Shown: positions 47,318 to 60,700 of the stretch, one piece after another
Layout of the letters: every line of letters begins with the position of its first letter
Position numbering within the stretch: the stretch's first letter is position 1
NCBI GenBank assembly: GCA_026182355.1
Contig: JAPFBL010001617.1
Coordinates: 434,001 to 498,000, forward strand
Source of the DNA: Hermatobates lingyangjiaoensis
Taxonomy: Eukaryota > Arthropoda > Insecta > Hemiptera > Hermatobatidae
Reading direction: 5' to 3'
Length of the DNA stretch: 64,000 bases
Position numbers and translations under genes: made by a program
The notes under the pieces: generated by a model
Seen by the model: the letters and a program-made list of their open reading frames with translations, nothing else
The model's database searches: none
What the model was told of the DNA's origin: nothing

Positions 47318-47479
47318 CAAGTTTAGAGAAAACTCGGTGTCCTAGGCTTTTTCAAGATGTCAAGAAGGAATGAAAGTAGCACCTACAGAAGTTCCTAAAG
47401 CACAATGTTTTGTACAATGTGGCAGTACAATTTCCTAAAACTACGAATGAAGATGTATGTAATTACACAACTTCTAAGA

Positions 47480-47532
47480 AATAAAGATCAACAAAATGTT
47501 TAAAAGATTAAAATATATTTTGATTGAATAAA
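47480..47532 (+). terminator. Poly(A) signals of SLC46-like gene
   Basis: AATAAA at 47480-47485 and again at 47527-47532, 163 and 210 bases after the stop codon. Confidence 0.55.
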
Positions 47533-47812
47533 TGTTCTAGGGAAAATAACATTATATCATATTGCAGTGAATACTTGGAATCGAACCTATTTGTCTGAAA
47601 CCGAAATATATCCTAAAATTTTTTATTATTTTTATAACATTATTTATAACTTAAATTATTTTATTTCATTATTTATTAAAGAACTTATATGCGTAAAAGA
47701 CGTTATTTTTGACATGGAACAAACTTAATACTAAGAAAACCTAAATTTTTCAAGGTTTACAAACAACCATAATATTTTTGGATTCATTTCAAAAATTCAG
47801 ATATTTATAGTT

Positions 47813-47988
47813 TTGGTAGCAGAGCGTGGTTAATCGAATAACACATAGTACAATTTTATAAAAGTTTTGTTTAACAGCACTTGTAAGAAACCACGACAAT
47901 AAAACCTAGGATACCAAACAATTACAACCTTTTTCAACCTGCATCATCTGTGTATCCGTGTTACCTCAGTTACAGTGTTGTCCCCACA
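47813..47988. repeat. Left LTR
   Basis: Direct repeat partner of 49374-49549. Confidence 0.8.
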
Positions 47989-48194
47989 GACTCCCCTCCC
48001 AGTGACAACGCTCAAATGTTTCCGTGGAAAATGAACTACGCGGCCACTGCGAGTACGTCTGACATGGTCGGACGGAGCCGGTGATGATGGCAGAGCTGTG
48101 TCAGGTGGTGGCTGTGTCTTGGCAGGAGAAACTATTGGGTCGGATACCTGATGCTTGGTTGGTGGATTTGGTGACGAGTTTTTAAATAAAAGCT

Positions 48195-49020
48195 GTAGAG
48201 TTTTTCTGGAGTGGAGTTATCAGATGTCCAGTTGTATTAAAATTGGGTTATTAGTTAGTAATTCCGAGGAGTTAAGATGTCTTGGGCTTGAATAACCAGG
48301 TGTAGAATTACCGTGGTGTTGAAGTTACAAGATTTCAGTTGAAAATTTTAGTTGATTTGTCCTGGATTTGAGTTACCAGTTTTTTTAGTTGTTCTGTAGT
48401 TTAATTATCGCATGTTTAGTTGTTCTGGAGTTTAGTTAGCAGATGTTGAGTTGTCCTGGGTTTGTGTTACCAGATGTTGAGTTGTCCTGGATTTGAGTTA
48501 CCAGTTTGTTGAGTTGTTCTGGAGTTAAGTTACCAGATGTTTAGTAGTTCTGGAGTTGAGTTACCAGATGTTGAGTTGTCCTGGATTTGTGTTACCAGTT
48601 TGTTGAGTTGTCCTGGAGTTGTGTTAACAGATGTTGAGTTGTCCTGGATTTGAGTTACCAGTTTGTTGAGTTGTTCTGGAGTTGAGTTACCAGATGTTGA
48701 GTTGTCCTGGATTTGAGTTACCAGTTTGTTGAGTTACCAGATATTGAGTTGTCCTGGATTTGAGTTACCAGTTTGTTGAGTTACCAGATATTGAGTTGTC
48801 CTGGATTTGAGTTACCAGTTTGTTGAGTTGTTCTGGAGTTAAGTTACCAAATGTTTAGTAGTTCTGGAGTTGAGTTACCAGATGTTGAGTTGTCCTGGAT
48901 TTGAGTTACCAGTTTGTTGAGTTGTTCTGGAGTTAAGTTACCAGATGTTTAGTAGTTCTGGAGTTGGGTTACCAGATGTTGGGTTGTCCTGGATTTGAGT
49001 TACCAGTTTGTTGAGTTGTC
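48195..49020. repeat. Minisatellite, unit about 31-32 bp
   Basis: The unit alternates between GTTGTCCTGGATTTGAGTTA then CCAGTTTG, and GTTGTTCTGGAGTTAAGTTA then CCAGATG. The array is regular from about 48350 and degenerate before that. It forms a higher-order pattern of two alternating unit types. Confidence 0.85.
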
Positions 49021-49373
49021 ACAAATAAGTTCCTTGTCTTTCTTAAGTCGGATGGATTCAAATTTGTGAGATCATGCCTTAGACTTCTTGAAAGCATTTA
49101 AATCCTCATCCAGTTGTTCAAGATCTGCGATGGGATCAAATGAAATAGTAGACGAACTGTTGAGCATTGGATCATTTTTTTTTTTTTAAAGAATGCTAGA
49201 GGTTGAAGAACATTACCGGAAACTTGTTGTAGAGAAGTTCCTACAGCTGTGTATGCTTCAACTATGAATAGGATAGGAAATTTATCACGTCGGGATGACC
49301 AATTTGGTAGCAGATTATGTATCCTGTTACCTGTAGCAGTTGCGCGAACGTCGATCACGTCGGGGTCACCAAT

Positions 49374-49549
49374 TTGGTAGCAGAGCGTGGTTAATCGAAT
49401 AACACATAGTACAATTTTATAAAAGTTTTGTTTAATAGCACTTGTAAGAAACCACAACAATAAAACCTAGGATACCAAACAATTACAACCTTTTTCAACC
49501 TGCATCATCTGTTTATCCGTGTTACCTCATTCACAGTGTTGCCCCCACA
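49374..49549. repeat. Right LTR
   Basis: Preceded by GGGGTCACCAA. A shorter related block (ATCACGTCGGG, ACCAATTTGGTAGCAGA) occurs once more at 49286-49316. Confidence 0.8.
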
Positions 49550-49554
49550 TAGTT

Positions 49555-50607
49555 AATAGCGATGAAATCCAATTAACTTTTACAAGGATGTTTCTAACAT
49601 CCTTTAACATATGTAAACAAATTTCATCAAAAAAGATAAAAAAAACAATTTTAACGATGAGACGATAATCAGACAACCCTATTTTAGTACCTAAAATGTA
49701 GAAACCATATCAAAGTAACATAACTTTTAAAAATGCATTACAACAAAACTCGGAAGTGTTTCATTTGTTTTTCAGTTGGATAAAATAACAGCATAGTATT
49801 TATAATTCTTTCTTTTAAAAATAACTCGTACATCCATATGTTTTTACTTGCATATGCTATATTAGAAAAAATACATTTCTACTGAATATATCTTGCCTCT
49901 TTTGCACTACCCAATACAATCGAATTTGTAAATTTCTGAACTCTGCAGTTATTTTATTTAACTAGGAAAAAAGATTGACGGTTATACAAGTTTGAGCACT
50001 TTATTTTAATAGACAGTCAAAGTAATATATAATTTCATTTTCACATATATAATAACAATCCATTTTAAATATGACAAACTACACGATTATCTGGTATCTG
50101 AGGATTTAGTCCCTTACTACTAAAACAAACTAAGTTTTTGTGACAAAGACGTTTTGTGATTTTGTTTCCAGTTCCTGCTCCATGACGTTTACATTTTCAT
50201 CAACTCTTTTAAATCCTTTTTTCATTTTACTATTTGTGGGAATTCAGTGTTTTCTGAACAATAAACATTCATAATTTAGAAGTTATCCAATTTCTGGGGT
50301 CTTTAAATTGTCATTCGTAAGTTAACATTTTTTTTTAATATAATCCACTGATAACAAAGTTGAAATGTTAAAATTATAACGAGCAACATTGCTGCTTCTT
50401 TTTTACCACAATCCCGAATTATATGTATCAAAACGAGTGGAAATAACACTAATATTTGTTTAAAAGACAAACCTGAAAGTATTTGTGAATAATAGCAATC
50501 GAAAATGAATTGTCATTTCAAACTTCCTTACAAACTATTTAAAGTGAGTGTGATGTATTAATACATTATATTAATTTATTTAGTTATTAATATATTTTAT
50601 TAAGAAA
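49555..50607. other. Intergenic sequence between SLC46-like and NAP1
   Basis: AT-rich; no feature recognised. Confidence 0.4.
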
Positions 50608-51405
50608 CTAGCTGACCCAGCGAACTTCGTACCGTCTCACATTTATGTTAACTTTAGTTAAACGTAAATTATTATTTAATTATTAATATAATAGCTGACT
50701 CGAAAGAAGTCCAATAACCATAATTGGATGAATGTTGTAATTATAAATAACATCGTACTGGAATGCACAGATAGTCAAATCAGCGTAAGTGGTTTGGTGC
50801 TAACTCACATGGTTTGCAGTCTGGATCTTGTTGCCCATTTGTTTCAGAAGAAGGGTTCAAGCACGACTTAAGTTCTTGGTCGCTTTTCAATAGTGCTTCT
50901 CGTTGTCTGTTTGTTTCAGATGAACGGACTCAAACATTACATTCTCGATTAGGTTCCAATTTCGCTTCTCAACACTCGTTTGATTCTGAGGCTCGTGTTG
51001 CCTTTTTCTTTCGTGTTTGAGACGTAGAGAAGACGATCACTGTTTTTTTGGGAGGCATAACTGCATTGAACTCTGTTGAAAATTAATTTTTTGAGCTTTG
51101 AACAGTAATCAAAATTTCGAATAAATTATTTCTATATAAATACATTTTATATAAAATGTCAGATTTTTATTTCCATAGAAAACCACTCTGCATCAAAATT
51201 TAAAAATACGCAAATATTAAGAAAAAAATTTAACATAAATGAATTCAGATATAAAATCTGAATTTTCTATCGGAACAGTTTTATTAAGTCAAAAAACTTC
51301 TTGGGTATGCGTCCAACCATACCCCAAAGTTTCATTGTAATCGGAAGAATGGTTTAGGAAGGCATAAGAGACATTCAGACATTCAATTTTATTTATATAA
51401 GAAGA
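50608..51405 (-). mobile_element. Helitron-3, nonautonomous
   Basis: Read on the minus strand it starts TCTTCTTATATAAATAAAAT and ends AAGTTCGCTGGGTCAGCTAG, with host A before and T after. It carries a fragment of the Helitron N-terminal ORF (MPPKKTVIVFSTSQTRKKKA then TRASESNE, near 51052-50970) and no helicase. It ends 134 bases beyond the NAP1 stop codon. Confidence 0.75.
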
Positions 51406-51539
51406 TACAAACGAAAATAATATCTTAAATTTGGTCGATTGCATTATAAAGAAAATCAAATTAAAATCATAGATCAATAAAATCTATTTCATAAAGACCA
51501 AAACCGACCTGAATATTAAAAATGATAATTGTTAACAGA

Positions 51540-51715
51540 CTAGTTTAATAACACTATTCGTGTCCTGGGTATTTGTGTGTTCTTCTTATCTTCTTCATCA
51601 TCATCATCATCCTCCTCCTCCTCTTCCTCATCCTCCTCTTCTTCGTCGTACTCATCATCATCTGTATCATCATATTCATCACTCCCATCATCGGATTCAA
51701 TATCAAGGGCTTCTC
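51540..51715 (-). CDS. Nap1: NAP1 exon with acidic tail and stop
   Basis: Acceptor tattttccag. Starts with two bases completing a Gly codon, then EALDIESDDGSDEYDD and a long Asp/Glu run encoded by GAT/GAA repeats, ending RTRIVLLN. The C-terminus lacks the CAAX-type end seen in some vertebrate homologues. Confidence 0.88.
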
Positions 51716-54700
51716 CTGGAAAATAACCATATTCATCAAGGAACAACAACCTAACAACTTTAAACAAAAAGCGTGTAAATATAATTCGAAGGATAAATAA
51801 AACTTCTGGATATAAGTTCTGTGTAATAAATTAGTATTTTGATTAATATATGTATTATTAATAAATACATTAATATAAATATACATGTACACATAAATAC
51901 TTATAATATTCATTATAATATATACAGTATAATATACGTATGTATTATATATACTTATTTATATTAATAATATAAGAAATTAACTATTTCAAAATCAAAA
52001 CTGATTTAATATGGGTGGGTTAAAACATAAAATCTTTATAAGCTATATTTTTACCCCACTATAAGTACAATAATCATGAAAAAATCACCCTTTAGTAATA
52101 TTTCCCTTGATACGATGTTTTTGATAACACTTCAGAGTGTTATCTTATTATTTTAAATGAGTGAAATGAGCATTACAACTTTAGTGCTTCAACCATAAAA
52201 AGCTTTAAAAATAAAATTTGTATTGATCACATAAATGTGCAGACATTTGATTTTTCTACTAGGTCGGGTTACGCTAATTTCATCTTTTTCTGTCACCTTG
52301 CGAGTTATTCACTTTTCTCAACCCGCTTACCATCTGAGCCTTTCATTACTCCATATTTTCTATCTTCAATTCAAGATCTTATAAACGGTTCATAGGTGTG
52401 ATAACTTAATACTTTTCAGTCTTCATTCTAAAAATTCTCTCTAAATCGTCCTTTCAGGGATAGAGCTCTAAGACTAGGGCTATAGGCCACCACTGCATTC
52501 ATCTATGATTTTTAGAACGTAGCAGCACTATACCATATATCCCTCTGCAATCGTGTTCTTATGAATTTTACTGCTGCTAATTACTAGTCAAAGATTAAGT
52601 TACACAAGTTCTCAAACTCACTCATAAAGCTTGTAGGCAAACCATTGTGTTACTAAAGATGTATTACTGTGTGCCTAGCAGGTAAAAATCTACAACTTCT
52701 AAACTTCTTAAATCGTGTAAAAAGTAAGCTGGTGCAAGCGGTATCAACTCAATATCTTCCGAGACATAGGTGAAAATTTTGGAATTGAAAAGGTTTCACA
52801 ATCATACAATAAAGTTTTGAGTTGTTTGTAACTCAGTACAACTCGGCACAGGTTGCGTCACAAATTCTCTCACGCTATTACATTCAAAAAGCACCCCATT
52901 AATGTCGAATCCATACAAATACTGTTCTTTATTTTGTCCAAACCAATACACGATATATTCGCTAAAACAGTTCCTTTCAGCAATGGTATTGTATTCAACA
53001 TAATAGCATATCAAACTATTGATATGTTGGATATTGTAAATAGCAATATACCTAAGTATAGTAGATCCAACATCTGCTTCCACCTTCCATTGTCGAAAAT
53101 GTGTACTCTTAAAAGGACATTAATTAAACTTACAAATAAAGTAAAACTAACAACAAAACAAAGAAATTATGTGGTAATTATATATAAAGTTGATTAATAT
53201 TACTGTGCCTCCTCATTCATGGAAGTCAAAAACAGCCACTGACGCATGCTTACCGAATTTCTACTACTTACTTTTATTTTATGATAAAAGAAAATAGTAA
53301 GCATCAAACCAGTGGTCACAGATAAATTTTAAAACAATTTTATTTGATTTATAAAAGAAATTAATTTTTAAATTTACGAAAATGAGTACTATGAGGATAT
53401 AAAAAATTATTATACCCGTACCGGTATAAAAAAGCACTGCCCTTGGGATGAGAGAATCTTTCATATAATGTCCAATCTCGAAATCCTGACTCAACTCCTC
53501 ACGCAGAACATCATCGATCAAATCGGGATCATCAGGTACTAAAACAATAAAGTTAAACATTAACAAACTTGGTCTACCAATTTGGTACGAACAATAAAGA
53601 AACATTACTATAATTATGCTTTTTTTCAATATGACTATACAAAAAACCGAGAGTAAACTAAACAGAATAAGTCTTCTTATCCTAGAAGATAATCACTTTA
53701 GGAGACAAATTCATGTTTCCTAGTAAAAAAGCAAGTCCTATTAAGGCATTTATTGGTATAAGTCTGGATTAACACAAATATATAGACCATCCAGTTTGAC
53801 CAGAGACCATTCCTTTAGTAACATTTGGAATATATTAATATATAATTTCTATTATATGTTGGAATGCACCTAAAGAAACTATTTTTAATGAGCTAAAAAA
53901 TAATATGAAACATTGCTTCAGTTCATAATAAATTACTACTGTAAGTAGATGAATAAAAATAAAAACTTTTAAAGTTAAACTTGATAAGTTCTGAACTAAA
54001 ACACATCTTTTTCATGCCACAAATTAATTATTCAACTACATTATTTTAACTTCAATTTAAGAAGAAAGGATAACTGTAGCATAACAATGATTATAAAAGT
54101 CAAGAATTAGTTTATTTGAAATTTCAGAACACAAACTTGTGTTCCCAATTCAGAGTACAGACCAACTCTCTTAGAAATAAATTAATACATTATAAACTAT
54201 TTACATCAAAAAATTAATATTATGCACAAAACCTGAAGGTGGTGAGAAGAAGTGAAAAAATGAAGGCTGTTTCACATACTTCAACACAGTTCTAGTTCTC
54301 GGGCTAGCTTTATGCTTTTGTCTCTTTTTTAGCACTTTTACAGTTAAATTCTTACCTTTGTTCCAGGTTATTTTGCTCCCCTGAAACATATGAATTATAT
54401 GAATTAATGAATTATGAAATATTAATGTATCTTTTTTTAAACCCTACTTACACCACTTAATATTTCTAAAATGAACAACACTACATCTAAAAAGATTTAT
54501 TGTACATATAATTTTATATTTATACACTTTTTTCTTATTATATAATACATAGATATAACTAGATTATTTTGATTTTTGACCTTAAGATAACTGTTTTTAC
54601 TAGATTGATAAATCGGGTTAATATTGCTACTTTTAACAACAATAAATAATCAACGTGATAATCAGTAATCCAATTTTTATAATGTCTTCTGTAAATTTCA

Positions 54701-57700
54701 CTTTTCAATAGGATGATTCATAAGATACACAATGCAAACAACATTATCATCAGACGGGTACATTTTTCTAGCCTGCATTGTTCGGAGCCAATTTTCAAAA
54801 CTTAAGATACTGTTTATCCTCTCTTTTAATTCATAACATATCCTTGCATAATTATATCCCCATATACAAGGTACACCATAGTCATAATTTCATATAAACC
54901 GCTATTCCGATCAGGTCTTTGAGAACATACATTCAATACATTTATCTTTCGGTACTCATTTCTATGTTACCTACAAAAATACAAATAATATTGAGATAAT
55001 CACCTACCTGTGAATTAGTTCTTCATAGAAATAATTTTAAAAAAATCTTTGTGAATAGAATTTTATCAGGGACAGTATCTAAAAATAGAACACTGTTATG
55101 TTGCCTGATAAACCTGTGGTAGGATCAAAAACCAAAAAAATATTTACAATTTTTCATATTTTGAATTATTGGATTACAAACGTATTTTACAAAATGTTCT
55201 ATGTCCAATATAGGTAAAATAAGAGCTGAAAGAGTTAAATTTATGATAATATTTGATTGTCATCACGTCCAAATTTTATCTAATAATATATTCGAAAACA
55301 TTCGTTTACAACCCAATCGTCAGAGTAAATGTTTTCATATTTACTAAGCATAAAACAAATTTCATTTCATGATTTTAGACCTGTAATCTGCAATATCACC
55401 AACCATAATATTTTGTTGTTGTTGTTCGTTCCTGTGACTTCTTGAAGAAAGTCAACGTTTCACATCATATTAAAGGAAAATTGTAATTAAATTATCAACG
55501 TGCTTCTTGGTTTAGTGATGAATATTATTATTTTTTACTTTTTATCTATTGGCGAAGTTGTATAAAGTCCTACTCTTAGATCAGGTAGTGTGAGAATCTC
55601 TTTTTGTCCCAGTTCATTCTCGACATACAGTAGTCGTTACCCTCCCATTCCGTGACATATTTTAAAAACATAGATTGTAGAATTTTTTTAAAAAGCACAT
55701 TCCTGATAATAAGTATATTCATCACAAAAGCTGGGCGGCTATATGCATAATAAACAAGATCAATGTCAATAATTTATGGAGAAAGAGAATGTTTAATTTA
55801 CATTAATTTTTGTACTTTAATTCTTGTTTTTCTAATGCAACCCACAGGATCAGAACGTCTGCATTAGAAAAACAAGAATTAAAGTACAAAAATTAATGTA
55901 AATTAAACATTCTCTTTCTCCATAAATTATTGACATTGATCTTGTTTATTATGTAAGCATTCAATTAAAAAAAAAGTGAGTACATAAAATACTTACTGTA
56001 CTTTTACAAATTTCCGGTCCCTGATAGGAAAAAGGATCTGCTGCATCAAGCTTGAAATTCAATTCATATGTTTTCGTTAAAACGGTATTTGTGAAATACT
56101 CATTAGGGGCGAATACAAAGTCTAAAGAGAAGCCCTATAAATAACAATTTGTTAATTATTGCTGATTGTGCATGAATAAAAATCAATTTATAAATAATAT
56201 ATATATTTCAGAGTATAAGTAGTAAACCAATAAAAAAATAAAGAAACAGAAAATTTAGAATCAAATAAATTAAAATCCAAAAGTTAACGTTTATTCACTA
56301 GCCAAAAATTACAAAACATAATTTTACCATTTCAGTACTAAAATAGTAACAGGGGAAAAGTACTAACTCCCTTTCAGTTACCTAATGACAATAGCTATAA
56401 CTGAAATATCTGTTTATTCATACTTTAGGCTCCGTGTTATGCCAGTTAACTCGAATATTCTCCAACTTCGATAGGAGTGGTTCGTCAGCAGGAGCAATTA
56501 AATCACCTGTTAGGCAGTTCGATTTCAATACAGTGAGCCAGAAATCTGGTATACCGTTGTCATCGAATCTACAACACATACATTACAAGCTTCAATAAAT
56601 TCACCATGAAGTCGTAGTAGGACCAACAACAAAAAATTTTTTAATTACCCAATAGGATTATCAGGTTTGCTTAAATCACCCAAGGTTTCCTCGTCGATAT
56701 ATAAATAATCATCCTGTGGAGTGAACTTGCCTGTGATGATGTTCTCCCTCTGAGGATAAATTAATATAAACAATGTTTAATTAATTTACACTTGAAAAAT
56801 AAAGAAAAAATTAAATTTAATTACGTGTACTAACAGTTGCATAAATGATACAAATTTGTACGTTAAAAATGAATATAAGTTAATGAAACTCAACTCATAA
56901 GGTTATTATATTTCACTGAACAAAAACATATTGAGCATATTTTTTACTTGAAAACACAACTGAAACAATGAATGAATTCTTAACGTTAGTGAAACAACAG
57001 TACAAGGAATATGTGAAATATAGAAACAAAAATCTTGAGTGGTTACACTCAACTTTACTTGAAGTAAACATATTACTAAATTTATTGACAATCAATTTAA
57101 TGAACTCATTTACTTCAATGTATGCTATTTCCATTGTGCGAACTATAATATATACATTGTTATATTGTTATTATGCATACCATATGTTATACATTGTGAT
57201 CATTGTAACTCTAGAAAAAAAACCGGATAAGCACAAATAATTAATTAATAAAATTAACACTTATTGACAAATATTATTAATGAAATCATAGAAAGGAATG
57301 AAACTGATATGTTATTAATTAGTTAAAGCAATTTTTACGTAGTTACTTACACAATAACATAATGCGATCACTAAATTTTTAAAAATATTATGAAAATGCA
57401 ATTGACATGTTTGTTTAGAACAATTGGTGAAGCCTTAGGTGTGCTGCTTCAGAATAACAGCGACTCGATATTAATAATAATGAAAAAATATTAGTTTGAA
57501 TAATGAATAAATGCAAAACATAAATCTAATTTAATTTTTATACATAGAGTAGTACTTTTATTTTACACTGTTTGCGACTGTAATTGTTCACTTACAGGAG
57601 CTAGTAGTATCTATTACAAATTAGTCATGTACGTTAAGTAAAAAATCCCCTTTAAATGTATTGACTTAAAAACTATACCATTTTTATATACTATACTATA

Positions 57701-60700
57701 CTAATAACATACTTATAACTATATACATATATCATACACTGATGAAACCAGAATATGAAAATGGGAAAACAAGACTAAGATCTTTCAACCGTAACAAGCA
57801 GAGTCGTCAGAGTCAAAAACCCAACTGAGGGTTTTCAAACCCAGTTACGGTTGAAAGATCTTAATCTTATTTTCTTGTTATTTCACGTGTTTATGTGAAA
57901 TCTTTATACCATACACATTTATAATAATTTTAAAATTCTTTGACTAAATTTGATACAGCAAAGACCACCATGTCCAAAGAACACGAGCAGTCACGCATAC
58001 GAATGTATTATGCTGAAATATATTTGCATTCTTACCATTCTGTTCAACGCAAGACCAAATCTTGAACCAAACTGAAAGTACATTTCGATTTTTTCAAATA
58101 CCTTTTGAAGTGTAATAAAGCTGTTTAGTTCAATTCTGTTCAAAGTTCCCCACGTTAAAGTAAACGAATACTATAAGTAGAGCAGGTTATTTTATATTTT
58201 AAGTTGATTTTCACCTTTATATGACCATATTGGCTCTCCCAAAGGTTCAAAATTATTAAAATTCTCATTTTAGCTTACTAATTTTCCGCAAAACTGATCG
58301 TTTATACTAAAGAAAAATGTGATTTTTTTTTAGTTATTGTTAGTATCAGTTCTATACTAATTACATTTCAATTCTCTGGAGTTCGTTGGTACTTGAGAAA
58401 CTAATAGGATCTAAATTGACATAATGGCAATACAGCGGTTTTAGCTCTTGCTATATATACTAGTTTTCCCAGCCAATAATCATTTTTTACGATGACTTTA
58501 ATTTTTAAGAAATTATTTCATCTTCAAAAATTTACCATCTCTTTTTCTTCGTCTTAACAAAGTTCCATTACTATTTTTGCCAAATTGAAATCGAAGGTGC
58601 CCCCCAGAATTTTCCTTAATTCATCAATGAGGCCTGTAGCAAAAAAGATTGAGAAGCCCTGCTTTAGATTTAGTAGTTTAGGAGTAAAAATGTCTAAAGA
58701 CACATTTTGGTAAAAAAAAGTGACTTTCCCATCATGTATAATTGCTCCCAAACAATAGTGTTCATCAACACCAGTGGTTCTTAACCTGGGTTCGATCGAA
58801 CCCCAAGAGTCCGGAGAATCAGTCTCACGGGTTCGGCGTAGGTCAAAACACACACCCGACTTATGTGATTCGTATTGATACGTCCCACTTGTCCATCAGG
58901 GTCTTTCCACAGCAGGTGCAGGCAGACGTCGCGTCGGTCATGCGTAGACTGCGCATTCGCGGAATGCGCGGTCATCGAGTGAACTATCAGTGCTGCAGGG
59001 AATTTGGTGCGTCCAGTAGTCGAATTGTAACTGACTTAGTGGTACGTAGAGTGATTTATATTTTCTTTTCAATATATTTTAACCCATTTATACTATGTCC
59101 AGCAAAAAAAGAAAGTGGTCAGATGAATATGTACAATATGGATTCACATGTGTAACGGAACGTGATGGGAGTCAGTGTCCTAATTGCATGATTTGGAATT
59201 CCAAGTTAAGCAATTCTAGTCTAGTACCGGCAAAGCTAAAAGAACACTTCCTTAAGCTGCACGGAGATAGAAATACGTTGAATTCAAAGTGAAGAGAACA
59301 AGATTAGATGAAAAGACTACTCTGTCTGTTCTCGGCTTTGTACCCATCGACAAACCCATTCTCACAACATCGTACGAAGTTGCTTACTTGATCGTAAAGC
59401 AAGGCAAATCACACACCATTGGTGAAACACTCATAAAACCAGCTGTGTTGAAGATGGCGAATATCATGCTGGGAAAAGCGGCTGAACTTAAGTTATCACA
59501 AATACCTCTTTCAAATGACATAATCCGCGTCAGAATAGAGGACATGAGCAAAGACATCATGGCTCAAGTAGTTGCAGATCTGATTTCAAACCCGGCAAAA
59601 TTCAGCCTTCAACTCGAGGAGACCATAGACGTTTCTAATCTAAGTCAGTTTGCAGTATTCGTGCATCATGTGAAAGATGACGTGATAAAGGAAGAGTTTT
59701 TATTTTGCAACCCTCTTACAACAACAACTAAGGCAGCCGATGTGAAAAAAACATTGAAGAAGACAACAATCTTTCTTCGGATATGGTTTCCACAGTTTGT
59801 TCGAATGGAGCTCCAGATATACTAGGAAGAAAGTCTGGTTTTGGTGCGCTAGTGAAAGCCGACGCACCATACATCATTGTTACGCATGCGTTGGTAACAA
59901 AAACCTTGCCTTTAAAACTGGCAGTAGTATTAAAAATTGTAGTGGAATGCGTGAACTATGTGCGAAATAGTGCTTTTAAGAACCGCATCTTCAAGGAGCT
60001 GTGTAAAGAAATGGGGTCTGAATCTGATATATTATTGCAGCATTCTAACGTTCGATTGTACCATTATCCCAGGGACAGGTGCTAAATCGTGTTTTTGCCT
60101 TGCGTGTGGAATAGCCCTGTTTTTGCAAGAGCACCAACATTGTCATGCACATCACTTCAGAAATTCTGAGTTCATTCTCATTTTAGCGTACATGACTGAT
60201 ATCTTCGCAGCTCTCAATCATCTCACCACTGATGCAGAGTGGTGGAGTTAACATCATCGAAGCTGAAGAAAACCTAAGGGCTTTTCAAAGAAAGCTACCG
60301 TTATGGAAACGACGAACAGAAAACGATAACTTCGCAAACTTTCCCCTGCTAGACGACTGTGTAAGTAAAATCGAAGAAGTATCTGGAATCGGAGACACTT
60401 TTGTACCCACAGAACTGAAGTAAGCAATTGCGACGCAGTTAGATGAGCTTGCAAAGTCTCTCGACGAATACTTCCCTAGGAAAGAGTTATATCCAGCATG
60501 GGTGAGACAGCCGTTCACGTTTAATATTGAGACAGCAGACGTCAATGATGAATACCTCGATGAAATCATTGAACTACAGCAAAGCCAAGTTCAACAGCAT
60601 CTCTTCCGAACAACAACCCTCTCAACGTTTTGGTATCAACAAACTGCAAAGTACCCTGTTATTGCTATGAAAGCACTGGAGATATTCATTCCGTTTGTTA

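Larger units (their letters stand above)
47813..49549. mobile_element. Small LTR retroelement (TRIM-like) with minisatellite interior
   Basis: Two direct repeats of 176 bases (47813-47988 and 49374-49549) differ at about six positions. They start TTGGTAGCAGAGCG and end CCCCACA, and a 5-bp duplication TAGTT flanks the whole (47808-47812 and 49550-49554). Each repeat holds an AATAAA. The interior has no gag or pol frame; most of it is a tandem repeat. No convincing primer-binding site was recognised. Confidence 0.75.

Noticed and set aside
48195..49020. Tandem array considered as a CRISPR array
   Set aside because: The units are contiguous and degenerate with no unique spacers, and the genome is eukaryotic.
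51554..51913. Plus and minus frames rich in His, Pro, Leu or Met
   Set aside because: Other frames of the Asp/Glu-coding repeat in the NAP1 acidic tail.
52802..53197. Overlapping frames of 93 and 114 codons on both strands
   Set aside because: No recognisable domain, no splice context; sits in a NAP1 intron. Listed only as unassigned.
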